From positions 1 to 15,143 of the forward strand of contig CAMBPA010000004.1 of NCBI GenBank assembly GCA_945869355.1: a stretch of 15,143 nt of DNA, written 5' to 3'. Source of the stretch: Bordetella parapertussis (GTDB lineage: Bacteria; Pseudomonadota; Gammaproteobacteria; Burkholderiales; Burkholderiaceae_B). Under the pieces are notes generated by a model. That model made no database searches, was not told the DNA's origin, and was given only the letters and a program-made list of their open reading frames with translations. This document shows, one piece after another, positions 8,064 through 15,143 of this stretch. Position numbers and translations under genes: made by a program. Positions within the stretch are counted from its first letter, which is position 1, and each line of letters begins with the position of its first letter.

Positions 8064-8612
8064 ATGACGCAGCAAGCTCGCAACGTCAGTCTTTTCGAGC
8101 TTTTTCGAGGTTTTGCCACGATTGGCCTACTTGGCTTTGGCGGAGTGGCTGCGATCTCGCGACACATCATTGTCGAAAAGAGCCAATGGCTCTCTGAAAA
8201 AGAATACGCCACCATTATAGGCATGGGTCAGGTTCTTCCTGGCCCGAACGTCGTGAACGCCTCCATTGTCATCGGGGATCGCTTTCAAGGCGTTAAAGGG
8301 TCGCTGATCAGTGTGTTGGGGCTCATGGTTCCGCCCATCTGCATTCTGCTGATTCTTGCGAGTCTGTACGACAATTTTTCGCACCTACCGGGCGTAAACG
8401 TAGCCCTGATCGGAGGAGCCGCCGCGGCCGCCGGAATGATTATCGGCACGGGCCTAAAAATGGCTCTAAAAATCAAACCAGGTGTGGCCGGCTGGCTCAT
8501 TATCGTGGCAGTCCTGGTCAGTATTTTGGTTTTAAAGTGGCCCTTAGTTTATGTGGTGCTTGGTCTAATCCCTTCAGCACTCGCACTGACTTATTGGCTT
8601 CGCAAAAAATGA
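8064..8612 (+). CDS. Short chromate transporter, first half of a ChrA pair
   Basis: A 182-residue member of the chromate ion transporter (CHR) family, in the short form that carries one CHR domain. These usually occur as adjacent gene pairs that together equal one long ChrA. Typical motifs are the N-terminal LFRGFATIGLLGFGGVAAISRH, here running from about residue 11, EKSQWLSEKEY, and GQVLPGPNVVNASI. Four or five hydrophobic helices follow, with an alanine- and glycine-rich stretch (LIGGAAAAAGMIIG). The ATG at 8064 was chosen because it begins just ahead of the first family motif; the open frame extends further upstream, but only as an overlap with the small membrane gene. The stop overlaps the next start as ATGA. 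Chromate efflux is the role shown for long ChrA proteins; the natural substrate of short pairs may be another oxyanion. Confidence 0.9.
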   Translation: MTQQARNVSLFELFRGFATIGLLGFGGVAAISRHIIVEKSQWLSEKEYATIIGMGQVLPGPNVVNASIVIGDRFQGVKGSLISVLGLMVPPICILLILASLYDNFSHLPGVNVALIGGAAAAAGMIIGTGLKMALKIKPGVAGWLIIVAVLVSILVLKWPLVYVVLGLIPSALALTYWLRKK

Positions 8613-9160
8613 TCGATGTGAATGTCCTGTTACAGCTGGCAAAGACCTTTGCGTCGCTATCGCTTCTTGCCATTGGCGGGGTCAACGCCGTGTTTCCTGC
8701 CTTGCGACAGGCTATCGTTGAAAACATGGCCTGGATGGACGATGGCACTTTCCTTCAGCTATTTGCCATCGCGCAAATCACACCCGGTCCGAACGTTGTC
8801 GTCGTAAGCTTGCTAGGCTGGCAGATCGCGGGGCTTCCAGGCCTGTTGGTGACAACGGTTTCAATGGTGTTGCCTGCGGCCATCCTCGCGTTTGCTGTGG
8901 GGCGGATTGCCAACCAGGTCGCGGATTCCTCAGGCTTTAAGCTGGCACAAAATGCATTAGTTCCCCTCGCCATCGGCCTACTGATTACGGGAGGCTTGGA
9001 CTTGGCCATCGCGGCGCCAGGTGGATGGTTTATCTCGGTTTTAGTCGCAGTCAGCGCACTCAGTGTCATCTACACCAAGGCCAATCCCATCTGGGGCATG
9101 GCAGCGAGCACAATTGCCGCCCTGGCCGTCCATTACTCGGGCCTGGTGCAACTGCTTTAA
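8609..9160 (+). CDS. Short chromate transporter, second half of a ChrA pair
   Basis: The partner short CHR-domain protein, 183 residues. It repeats the family pattern in its own version: [17 protein letters not shown], then [11 protein letters not shown], then [18 protein letters not shown], followed by several hydrophobic helices. The two halves are known in this family to insert with opposite topology and to work together. The start ATG at 8609 overlaps the upstream stop in an ATGA and has no ribosome binding site of its own, so translation probably depends on re-initiation after the first half. That gives a stoichiometric pair. Both halves have their own family N-terminus, which argues against a frameshifted single gene. 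metG follows 20 bases after the TAA. Confidence 0.9.
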   Translation: MIDVNVLLQLAKTFASLSLLAIGGVNAVFPALRQAIVENMAWMDDGTFLQLFAIAQITPGPNVVVVSLLGWQIAGLPGLLVTTVSMVLPAAILAFAVGRIANQVADSSGFKLAQNALVPLAIGLLITGGLDLAIAAPGGWFISVLVAVSALSVIYTKANPIWGMAASTIAALAVHYSGLVQLL

Positions 9161-9180
9161 AATCGTGGGATCGTCTTCCC

Positions 9181-11289
9181 ATGTCACGTCACAAGTTGCC
9201 CATGCCCCGCACACTATTTGTCACCACCGCGCTACCTTACGCCAACGGATCTTTCCATATCGGCCACATCATGGAATACATCCAGGCCGACATCTGGGTG
9301 CGAGCGATGCGTATGGCTGGGCACACCGTGCATTTCGTTGGGGCTGACGATACGCACGGCGCTCCAATCATGCTCAAAGCCGAAGCTGAGGGCGTCACGC
9401 CTCAGCAGCTCGTCGCTCGGATCGCAGGTGAGCGGCCACAGTATTTAAACGGCTTTCACATCGCGTTCGATCACTGGCACTCAACCGACTCGCCAGAAAA
9501 CGTCGCGCTTTCGCAAGATATCTACCGACAGCTGCGTGCGGCAAACTTGATTGAAACGCGTGAAATCGAACAGTTTTTCGATCCAGTCAAAGGCATGTTT
9601 TTGCCTGATCGGTATATCAAAGGCGAATGCCCGAAGTGTCATGCCAAGGATCAGTATGGGGACTCCTGTGAAGTGTGCGGAGCCGTGTATGCACCGACAG
9701 ATCTGGTTGATCCCTACTCCACTCTGACGAAAGCGCGACCGATTCTTAAAAAGTCAGACCACTTTTTTTTCAAACTTTCTGATCCGCGCTGCGTCGAGTT
9801 TTTACAGGCCTGGACGACTGGCGCTAACGCACAAGGTTCCAAGCGTTTACAAACAGAGGTACTCGCCAAAACACGCGAGTGGCTCGGCAATGGTGATGAG
9901 CAAGCAAATCTAGGTGACTGGGATATTTCGCGCGATGCTCCGTATTTCGGGATCGAAATCCCTGATGCGCCAGGCAAATATTTTTACGTTTGGCTTGACG
10001 CTCCGATTGGGTATCTCGCTTCACTCAACGCGTACTGCAAGAAAACTGGTCTAGATTTTGACGCCCTGATTGACCCCGCAAGCACAACCGAACAAGTGCA
10101 CTTTATCGGTAAAGATATTGTCTATTTTCACGCTCTGTTCTGGCCGGCAACCTTAAAGTTCTCTGGACGAAAAGTCCCAGACCAGCTCAATGTGCATGGC
10201 TTCATTACCGTGAGCGGTGAGAAAATGTCCAAGAGCCGCGGGACTGGCATTTCGCCTTTGCGCTACCTTGAGCTTGGCATGAACCCTGAATGGATGCGGT
10301 ACTACATTGCCGCCAAACTCAACGCACGCGTTGAAGACATTGACTTCAACCCTGACGACTTTGTGGCGCGCGTCAACAGTGATCTGGTCGGCAAATACGT
10401 CAACATCGCAAGTCGTGCCGCCAATTTCATTAGCAAATATTTTGATGGTGAGCTCGGATATTCCGGCGATGCGGCCCAGCTCAGTGCCCACTGGCAAAGC
10501 GCGACAAACGCCATACAAGCCGATATCGAGGCGCGTGAATTCGGTCGTGCCATCCGCGAAATCATGGCGTACGCTGATCAGATCAATCAGGCGTTTGATA
10601 CCGCGCAACCTTGGCTGATCGCCAAGACGCTGGCCCAGGCCGACGCAGCGCAACGCGAAGCGCTGCAACATATCTGTTCGTCTGCCTTAGCCGGTTTTAA
10701 GGCACTTTCGGTCATGTTGTCGCCAATTTTGCCGGCACTCTCCCAGCGTGTCGCGACCGAACTCTTTGGACTGACTCGCAACTTTATCTGGTCCGACGCG
10801 AGCGTTCTACCAACGCGCATCAATGCGTTTAAGCATTTAATGCAGCGCGTAGAGCCCACGATGCTTGACGCATTATTCGATGTGCCCGCTGCCGAGCTAG
10901 CACCGGAAGTCGCACCTGTACTCGTTCCCGGTGGCGAACCGATCGCCGACATCATCACGATCGACGATTTTGTCAAAATTGATTTACGCGTTGCACGGAT
11001 TGTGAATTGCGAATACGTTGAGGGTTCAACGAAGCTGCTGCGCCTGACGCTAGACGTTGGTGAAGGCCGTCACCGCAACGTTTTCTCGGGGATCAAATCT
11101 GCCTACGAGCCTGCGCAACTCATTGGCAGACTCACCGCACTGGTTGCAAACCTCGCGCCACGCAAGATGAAGTTCGGCGTGTCCGAAGGCATGGTGCTTG
11201 CCGCGAGTCATGCCGACGACAAAACAGATGCTGGGATCTATCTGCTCGATCCTGCCTCTGGTGCGCATCCAGGCATGCGCATCCGTTAA
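9181..11289 (+). CDS. metG: Methionyl-tRNA synthetase
   Basis: MetG charges tRNA-Met for initiation and elongation. From the ATG at 9181 it has 702 residues; an in-frame ATG at 9202 would give 695. Neither has a strong ribosome binding site; GGGA lies ten bases before the first. Visible features are the class I HIGH motif (26-29), the zinc-binding connective peptide with CPKC and CEVC pairs, the KMSKS motif (348-352) followed by RGT, the anticodon-binding helical domain, and a C-terminal EMAP/Trbp111-like tRNA-binding domain starting near [13 protein letters not shown]. The two-Cys-pair zinc form with fused tRNA-binding domain is the E. coli-like dimeric type. The frame is open further upstream into chrA, but that region lies before the conserved LPYANG motif and has no family similarity. 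The stop overlaps that of trhO on the other strand. Confidence 0.98.
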   Translation: MSRHKLPMPRTLFVTTALPYANGSFHIGHIMEYIQADIWVRAMRMAGHTVHFVGADDTHGAPIMLKAEAEGVTPQQLVARIAGERPQYLNGFHIAFDHWHSTDSPENVALSQDIYRQLRAANLIETREIEQFFDPVKGMFLPDRYIKGECPKCHAKDQYGDSCEVCGAVYAPTDLVDPYSTLTKARPILKKSDHFFFKLSDPRCVEFLQAWTTGANAQGSKRLQTEVLAKTREWLGNGDEQANLGDWDISRDAPYFGIEIPDAPGKYFYVWLDAPIGYLASLNAYCKKTGLDFDALIDPASTTEQVHFIGKDIVYFHALFWPATLKFSGRKVPDQLNVHGFITVSGEKMSKSRGTGISPLRYLELGMNPEWMRYYIAAKLNARVEDIDFNPDDFVARVNSDLVGKYVNIASRAANFISKYFDGELGYSGDAAQLSAHWQSATNAIQADIEAREFGRAIREIMAYADQINQAFDTAQPWLIAKTLAQADAAQREALQHICSSALAGFKALSVMLSPILPALSQRVATELFGLTRNFIWSDASVLPTRINAFKHLMQRVEPTMLDALFDVPAAELAPEVAPVLVPGGEPIADIITIDDFVKIDLRVARIVNCEYVEGSTKLLRLTLDVGEGRHRNVFSGIKSAYEPAQLIGRLTALVANLAPRKMKFGVSEGMVLAASHADDKTDAGIYLLDPASGAHPGMRIR

Positions 11290-12023
11290 ATCGGTTGAGG
11301 GCTCAGCGTCGCATCTAAGCTGCGACGCTCATCAAAGACAAAGCAATTGCCCTCGTAGCCCGCACCACCCGTTTGCTCGAAGTACTTCAAAATGCCGCCG
11401 TCGAGCTGATAGACGTTTTCTACTCCCGCGTTCGCCATAAAAATCGCGGCCTTCTCGCAACGAATCCCACCCGTACAAAAACTAATTACTGTCTTTCCCG
11501 CGAGCTCATCTTTGTGCTCAAGTAACGCTTGGGGGAACTCAGTGAACTTAGAGAGACGCCAGTTGATGGCGCCCTTAAAGGTGCCCGCCTCTACTTCGAA
11601 ATCGTTGCGCGTATCCAAAAAAACAACCGGTCGACCGGTGTCGTCTTTACCTTCGGCAATCCAGCGCGCGGCGGTATGCGCGTCAACGGCAGGGGCTCGC
11701 CCAGATTCCGGGCGGATGGTCGGATGATTCATCCGAATAATCTCCTCTTTAATTTTGACTAGGAGTTTCTTAAAGGGCACGCCTTCAGAAATGCTGTACT
11801 TCGCCTCTAGATCCGCGAAGGTGTTGTCTTGTCGCAGCCACGCTAAAAAAACCTCAGTCGCCGAACGCGATCCCGCTAAAAATAAATTGATGCCTTCAGG
11901 CGTCAATAAAATGGTCCCTTTGAGTGCCAACGCTTGCGCCTGAGCCATCATCTCGGCTTTGCGTTGTTCTAAGTCTGCAAGACCCACGAATTTATAGGCC
12001 GCGATATTAATAATTTGAGTCAT
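11286..12023 (-). CDS. trhO: Rhodanese-domain tRNA uridine(34) hydroxylase
   Basis: TrhO (YceA family) makes 5-hydroxyuridine at position 34 of several tRNAs independently of the prephenate pathway. The 245-residue protein has the family N-terminal domain (about 1-95, with [11 protein letters not shown] at 36-46) and a rhodanese domain (about 110-220). The rhodanese loop is [12 protein letters not shown] with cysteines at 183 and 189; C183 is the likely active-site cysteine. [19 protein letters not shown] (136-154) is also typical. It is shorter at the C-terminus than the roughly 350-residue E. coli protein, as in many betaproteobacteria. It converges on metG, and the last bases form TTAA, serving as part of both stop codons. 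No terminator separates them, so each transcript may run antisense into the other. Confidence 0.95.
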   Translation of the reverse strand: MTQIINIAAYKFVGLADLEQRKAEMMAQAQALALKGTILLTPEGINLFLAGSRSATEVFLAWLRQDNTFADLEAKYSISEGVPFKKLLVKIKEEIIRMNHPTIRPESGRAPAVDAHTAARWIAEGKDDTGRPVVFLDTRNDFEVEAGTFKGAINWRLSKFTEFPQALLEHKDELAGKTVISFCTGGIRCEKAAIFMANAGVENVYQLDGGILKYFEQTGGAGYEGNCFVFDERRSLDATLSPQPI

Positions 12024-12097
12024 AAGACTTATAGAAAGAAATGCTAGAGTGTCGAAAATATATTAAATTGGTAAGGATTTTTATTTATTTTATTCCC

Positions 12098-12103
12098 AAG
12101 GAG
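12098..12103 (+). promoter_or_regulatory. Ribosome binding site that fixes the secreted-protein start
   Basis: AAGGAG is a near-perfect Shine-Dalgarno sequence. It is six bases from the ATG at 12110 and three from the ATG at 12107. The open frame continues up to an ATG at 12041, but that start has no such site and would put a non-hydrophobic stretch before the signal peptide. Confidence 0.8.
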
Positions 12104-12109
12104 AGGATG

Positions 12110-12580
12110 ATGAAGTTTCTACACATAATCGCAATCACTGTTTTAACCCTCGCCTCATACCAAGCACAGGCTTGGGAATACCGCACACGCACCGATCAAA
12201 TGCGTGGCACTTCAACCCGCTGTGCCGAGGCCACTAGCACCAACAAGGTCAACTTTGGTGCCCCTTACGCGGGCGGCTCGACGCTTGACTTAACAGTTCG
12301 TGAGCGCTCCCAGGACGGCTTAAATATTCTATTCACCATTAGCAAGGGCCAGTTCAAATGCAGCGGTGGGTGCAAATTCTTTGCCCGCTTCGACGATGGT
12401 AAGGTCCTCACCATCGCTGCAACGGGTTCCTCTAGTGGCAGCATGGACACCATTTTTGTAGAAGATGAAGCACCCTTTTTGGCAGAGCTTCGTAACTCTC
12501 GCCGCCTAATCGTTGAAATCGAATTTTTTCAAGAAGGCTCAAGCCAGTTCACCTTTAATACAGCCAACCTAAAGTGGTAG
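12110..12580 (+). CDS. Small secreted protein of unknown function
   Basis: A 156-residue protein with a signal peptide: MK, a hydrophobic run to about residue 16, and a likely signal peptidase I site after AQA (residue 21), giving a mature protein starting WEY. Of two adjacent ATG codons the second (12110) was chosen because AAGGAG (12098-12103) is six bases away; the first (12107) is only three. The mature part has cysteines at 38, 84 and 88 (FKCSGGCKFF) and ends in FTFNTANLKW. From memory the layout (PYxGGS, KGQFxC, FDDGK, a closing LKW) resembles a scattered family of uncharacterised exported proteins in proteobacteria; no function is known to me. It stands alone, divergent from trhO, with an AT-rich upstream region of about 85 bases and no visible terminator. 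Confidence 0.85.
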   Translation: MKFLHIIAITVLTLASYQAQAWEYRTRTDQMRGTSTRCAEATSTNKVNFGAPYAGGSTLDLTVRERSQDGLNILFTISKGQFKCSGGCKFFARFDDGKVLTIAATGSSSGSMDTIFVEDEAPFLAELRNSRRLIVEIEFFQEGSSQFTFNTANLKW

Positions 12581-12603
12581 ACGCCTGGCGCTTGGTCCGA
12601 TAC

Positions 12604-12677
12604 TGGAGCGGGTGATGGGAATCGAACCCACGCTTGAGGCTTGGGAAGCCGCCGTTCTGCCATTGAACTACACCCGC
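12604..12677 (-). tRNA. tRNA-Gly, anticodon CCC
   Basis: On the minus strand a full cloverleaf can be drawn. The acceptor is GCGGGTG with CACCCGC, the D stem GTTC/GAAC, the anticodon loop TTCCCAA (anticodon CCC, read at 34-36), a four-base variable loop, and the T arm GTGGG-TTCGATT-CCCAT. The discriminator base is T and the 3' CCA is encoded (12604-12606). It resembles E. coli glyU. One oddity is a C28-U42 mismatch in the five-pair anticodon stem (GCGGC with GCCTC). CCC reads the glycine codon GGG. No T-rich terminator follows on the minus strand. Confidence 0.95.
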
Positions 12678-12697
12678 TCTGCCGCCTGCCGAGAATC

Positions 12698-12725
12698 ATT
12701 ATACGAGATGCCTCTCGGTCCACAA
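12698..12725 (-). promoter_or_regulatory. Probable promoter of the tRNA-Gly gene
   Basis: On the minus strand TTGTGG (12720-12725) is followed after 16 bases by a perfect TATAAT (12698-12703). A start near 12691 would leave a leader of roughly 14 bases before the mature tRNA 5' end at 12677. The spacer contains a short inverted repeat (CGAGA/TCTCG). Confidence 0.65.
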
Positions 12726-12743
12726 GATGATGGCGACACGCAC

Positions 12744-12749
12744 TACAAT
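12744..12749 (+). promoter_or_regulatory. Possible -10 box for a leaderless thiS transcript
   Basis: TACAAT ends seven bases before the thiS ATG at 12757, so transcription would begin at or next to the start codon. No ribosome binding site precedes that ATG, which fits a leaderless message. The matching -35 region is poor (around 12720-12726 and shared with the divergent tRNA promoter), so the call is tentative. Confidence 0.3.
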
Positions 12750-12756
12750 GTCTGCC

Positions 12757-12957
12757 ATGGAAATCCTACTCAACGGACAGCCCAAAACGCTGCCGGATTC
12801 AATATCTCTTGCCACACTGATTGATCAACTCGGCTTCACAGGCAAGCGGATCGCGGTTGAGCGCAATGGCGAAATTGTGCCAAAAAGCACCTACACAACG
12901 GTTCTGCTTGTCGCGGCCGATCGGCTAGAGATTGTTGTCGCCGTTGGAGGTGGCTGA
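12757..12957 (+). CDS. thiS: ThiS sulfur carrier protein
   Basis: ThiS is the ubiquitin-like sulfur carrier that is adenylated by ThiF, charged with sulfur as a thiocarboxylate, and used by ThiG to build the thiazole of thiamine. At 66 residues it matches the E. coli length. It has the beta-grasp pattern ([13 protein letters not shown], then [13 protein letters not shown]) and ends in the required Gly-Gly (VGGG). The ATG at 12757 was chosen because it begins the first beta strand; upstream in-frame ATGs add only a non-conserved tail. No Shine-Dalgarno is visible. It overlaps trmB by one base (TGATG). In related bacteria thiG normally follows thiS; it is absent here. There is no space for a TPP riboswitch between the tRNA gene and thiS. 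Confidence 0.93.
   Translation: MEILLNGQPKTLPDSISLATLIDQLGFTGKRIAVERNGEIVPKSTYTTVLLVAADRLEIVVAVGGG
12946..12950 (+). promoter_or_regulatory. trmB ribosome binding site inside the thiS Gly-Gly codons
   Basis: GGAGG falls within the last thiS codons (GTT GGA GGT GGC), six bases before the trmB ATG at 12957. The codons for the essential C-terminal glycines therefore double as a strong Shine-Dalgarno for the next gene. This supports 12957 over the later in-frame ATG (residue 16) as the trmB start. Confidence 0.75.
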
Positions 12958-13625
12958 TGCACCCGCAACATATTCGCAGCTTCGTCAATCGTCGCAGCCA
13001 CATGACACAAGGCCAACAACAAGCCCTCGACGCTTACTTAGACAAGTGGTCCTTGCCTTACCACGCTGAAGTGCTCGATCTCAGTGCGGCCTTTGGACGG
13101 TCGACACCGACAATCCTGGAAATTGGCTTCGGCATGGGCGAAACGACTGAGCAAATCGCTTTGGCACGCCCGCAGGACAATTTTTTAGGAGTTGAGGTTT
13201 TTAATGCAGGCGTCGGTGCTCTGTTAAAACGAATTGAAACCTCAGCGCTTGAAAACATTCGAATCATTCAGCACGATGCCGTTGAAGTCCTGCGCGATAT
13301 GGTTGCACCAAACTCTTTGGCGGGCGTACATATTTATTTCCCAGACCCTTGGCCCAAAAAACGTCACCACAAAAGACGCTTGATACAGGCGCCGCTCATT
13401 GAGTTGTTATCGAGCAGAATGGCTTGCGGCGCTTACTTGCATTGCGCAACAGATTGGGAACATTACGCCCAACAAATGCTCGAGGTACTTTCTGGGGAAG
13501 CAAGCCTGATCAATACCGCTGAAAACTTTGCCCCCCGCCCAGATTTTCGGCCCATGACAAAGTTTGAAAACCGTGGCCTGCGCTTGGGGCACGGCGTATG
13601 GGATCTGATCTTCAATAAACGCTAA
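12957..13625 (+). CDS. trmB: tRNA (guanine-N7-)-methyltransferase
   Basis: TrmB methylates G46 in the variable loop of many tRNAs using S-adenosylmethionine. The 222-residue protein has the typical start [12 protein letters not shown] (6-17), the SAM-binding [12 protein letters not shown] (53-64), an acidic GVEV at 78-81, and the hallmark [15 protein letters not shown] (127-141) with the catalytic aspartate at 130. The C-terminal [17 protein letters not shown] is also standard. A strong ribosome binding site lies in the end of thiS, and the start overlaps the thiS stop by one base, so the two are translationally linked. It converges on ffh with only 23 bases between stops and no clear terminator. 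Confidence 0.97.
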   Translation: MHPQHIRSFVNRRSHMTQGQQQALDAYLDKWSLPYHAEVLDLSAAFGRSTPTILEIGFGMGETTEQIALARPQDNFLGVEVFNAGVGALLKRIETSALENIRIIQHDAVEVLRDMVAPNSLAGVHIYFPDPWPKKRHHKRRLIQAPLIELLSSRMACGAYLHCATDWEHYAQQMLEVLSGEASLINTAENFAPRPDFRPMTKFENRGLRLGHGVWDLIFNKR

Positions 13626-13648
13626 CACACGCTTTTAGGGCGCCTTGA

Positions 13649-15061
13649 CTATCTTCCAAAGCCGCCGAGCTTGCCTAGATTTTTCATGCCACCCATGGCG
13701 CGCATCATCTTAGCCATGCCGCCTTTTTTCATTTGCTTCATCATGCCCTGCATCTGCTCAAACTGATTGAGCATGCGATTGACTTCCTGCACAGGGACTC
13801 CCGCCCCCGTCGCAATACGGCGTTTACGTGAGGCTTTGAGGAGCTCAGGTTTCGCACGCTCCTGGGGAGTCATCGCATTCAAAATACCTTCTGTACGACG
13901 CAGCTGTTTATCAGCCTGCCCATTTTGTAATTGGCCTGCCGCCTGCGCAAACTGAGCAGGAAGTTTTTCTAGCAACGAGCCCATATCACCCATTTTTTTG
14001 ACCTGCGCCAGCTGATCACGAAAATCATTGAGGTCAAACTTATCGCCGGACTTCATTTTGGCCGCAAGCTTTTGAGCATCGGCCATGTCGATATTCTTCT
14101 GCGCCTGCTCGACCAGCGAAACGATATCGCCCATCCCCAATACACGCTGCGCCATGCGCTCTGGGTGGAAAGGCTCAAGTCCATCAAGCTTTTCAGACAC
14201 GCCAACAAACTTTAGAGGCTTGCCTGTGATGTGCCTGACCGACAAAGCCGCACCGCCGCGCGCATCACCATCTAATTTGGTTAGCACAACGCCCGTGAGA
14301 GGCAAGGCCTCGCCAAACGCGCGCGCCGTGTTCACAGCGTCTTGACCTTGCATCGCATCGACAACAAACAGGGTCTCAATCGGATTCAAAACGCTGTGCA
14401 GCGCCTTGATCTCTTGCATCATCGCCTCGTCAATACCCAGACGACCTGCCGTATCTACAATCAAGACATCAAAATAATGACGTTTCGCGTAATCGAGTGC
14501 GGTTCGGGCAATATCTTCAGGCTTTTGCGAGGCATCCGAAGCAATCCACTCCACTCCAACTTGGGCTGCAACGGTTTTTAATTGCTCAATCGCTGCAGGG
14601 CGGTATACGTCCGCACTAACGACAGCAACTTTTTTCTTGCCCGTCTTGCGCCCATGCTGAACATGGTCGCCCGCAGCGAGCCAACGCGCCAATTTTCCGG
14701 TCGTAGTGGTTTTACCCGCACCTTGTAAGCCCGCCATCAAAATCACAGCTGGGGGCTGCATCGCCAAGGACAGTTCACTTGCCTCAAGACCTAAGTCACC
14801 GCCCATTAAGGCTGTGAGCTCTTGGTGCACCACGCCAACCAACGCCTGCCCAGGTGACAGACTGCCTACAACTTCCTCGCCCAGCGCTTTTTCCTTGACC
14901 TTGGCTACAAAATCCCTCACTACTGGTAGCGAAACGTCAGCCTCGAGCAGCGCTAACCTCACCTCTCGGAGCATCTCCTGGGTGTTCGCTTCGGTTAGGC
15001 GCGCTTCACCTCGAATCGTTTTGACGACACGGGATAGGCTCTGGGTAAGGTTTTCAAGCAT
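13649..15061 (-). CDS. ffh: Signal recognition particle protein Ffh
   Basis: Ffh is the SRP54 GTPase that binds 4.5S RNA and signal sequences of nascent inner-membrane proteins and docks with FtsY. Its 470 residues comprise an N domain (about 1-90), a G domain with GLQGAGKTTT (111-120), DVYRPAAIEQL (151-161), DTAGR (203-207) and TKLDGDARGGAALS (261-274), and a methionine-rich M domain from about 330 to the end. The RNA-binding signature region reads RIATGAGVPVQEVNRML. Between KLARWL and KKVAVVSADVY there are about nine more residues than in E. coli, rich in basic residues; this looks like a surface-loop insertion. No strong ribosome binding site precedes the ATG at 15061. The gene is divergent from a CcsA-like gene with 28 bases between starts, the same neighbourhood as ffh-ypjD in E. 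coli. Confidence 0.98.
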   Translation of the reverse strand: MLENLTQSLSRVVKTIRGEARLTEANTQEMLREVRLALLEADVSLPVVRDFVAKVKEKALGEEVVGSLSPGQALVGVVHQELTALMGGDLGLEASELSLAMQPPAVILMAGLQGAGKTTTTGKLARWLAAGDHVQHGRKTGKKKVAVVSADVYRPAAIEQLKTVAAQVGVEWIASDASQKPEDIARTALDYAKRHYFDVLIVDTAGRLGIDEAMMQEIKALHSVLNPIETLFVVDAMQGQDAVNTARAFGEALPLTGVVLTKLDGDARGGAALSVRHITGKPLKFVGVSEKLDGLEPFHPERMAQRVLGMGDIVSLVEQAQKNIDMADAQKLAAKMKSGDKFDLNDFRDQLAQVKKMGDMGSLLEKLPAQFAQAAGQLQNGQADKQLRRTEGILNAMTPQERAKPELLKASRKRRIATGAGVPVQEVNRMLNQFEQMQGMMKQMKKGGMAKMMRAMGGMKNLGKLGGFGR

Positions 15062-15089
15062 GGTGGCGGTTTCGCTTTACACTAGACAC

Positions 15090-15143
15090 ATGTCTTACGC
15101 TATTGTATTTCACTCTTTAGCCGCATTTGCCTACGCCATCTTG
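15090..15143 (+). CDS. Probable CcsA/YpjD-family membrane protein, N-terminal fragment
   Basis: Only 18 codons are inside the window: MSYAIVFHSLAAFAYAIL. The stretch is hydrophobic and fits the first membrane helix of the cytochrome c assembly (CcsA/YpjD) family, which commonly lies divergent to ffh in proteobacteria. Identification rests mainly on that neighbourhood. No ribosome binding site is seen. A -10-like TACACT (15078-15083) lies six bases upstream of the ATG, so a leaderless message is possible, but the -35 region is poor. Confidence 0.5.
   Translation, partial: MSYAIVFHSLAAFAYAIL

Noticed and set aside
8602..8620. Split ChrA as a frameshifted single gene
   Set aside because: Each half has its own family N-terminus and the halves overlap by an ATGA, as in known short ChrA pairs.
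9025..9180. Upstream extension of the metG reading frame into chrA
   Set aside because: The extension overlaps the conserved end of chrA in another frame and adds nothing resembling MetG; the ATG at 9181 is closer to the family start.
9763..9770. Run of eight T bases within metG
   Set aside because: It encodes conserved phenylalanines in frame and the gene is intact on both sides; no sign of programmed slippage.
10153..10671. 172-codon open frame on the minus strand inside metG
   Set aside because: It is fully antisense to a conserved, intact gene and has no recognisable protein pattern.
1..15143. Mobile elements, CRISPR arrays, phage or defence genes
   Set aside because: None was seen: no transposase or recombinase, no regularly spaced repeats, and almost all DNA is accounted for by housekeeping genes.

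Overview
This window reads as ordinary chromosome of a betaproteobacterium, most likely Burkholderiales and perhaps near Alcaligenaceae. That placement is an inference from the moderate-to-high GC content, the protein flavour (MetG, Ffh, Dcd, TrhO, the paired short ChrA proteins) and gene neighbourhoods such as gcvTHP behind a tandem glycine riboswitch and ffh divergent from a CcsA-like gene. There are no rRNA genes, insertion sequences, CRISPR arrays or phage genes. I found no clear new multi-gene system; the interest lies in regulatory layout and a few gene-order oddities.

Left part (1-7742), all on the minus strand. Read in the direction of transcription it runs mrp, dcd, an Orn/Lys/Arg decarboxylase, a YhiN/BaiN-like flavoprotein, then the glycine-cleavage operon gcvT-gcvH-gcvP, with gcvP cut by the window edge. 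The gcv genes have their own control region (about 2042-2422): a sigma70-like promoter overlapping the stop codon of the flavoprotein gene, two tandem glycine aptamers, and a hairpin beside the gcvT ribosome binding site that competes with the second aptamer. The other genes link metabolism of deoxynucleotides (dcd), Fe-S cluster carriage (mrp) and basic amino acids (decarboxylase).

Middle (7781-11289), plus strand. Divergent from mrp lie a small membrane protein of unknown function, two overlapping half-size chromate-transporter (ChrA) genes and metG. metG converges on trhO (tRNA U34 hydroxylation), and the two stop codons overlap.

Right part (11286-15143). After trhO come a small secreted protein of unknown function, a tRNA-Gly(CCC) gene on the minus strand, thiS overlapping trmB on the plus strand with no thiG between them, ffh on the minus strand, and the first 18 codons of a probable CcsA/YpjD-family membrane protein. 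Translation and tRNA functions cluster here: metG, trhO, tRNA-Gly, trmB and ffh.
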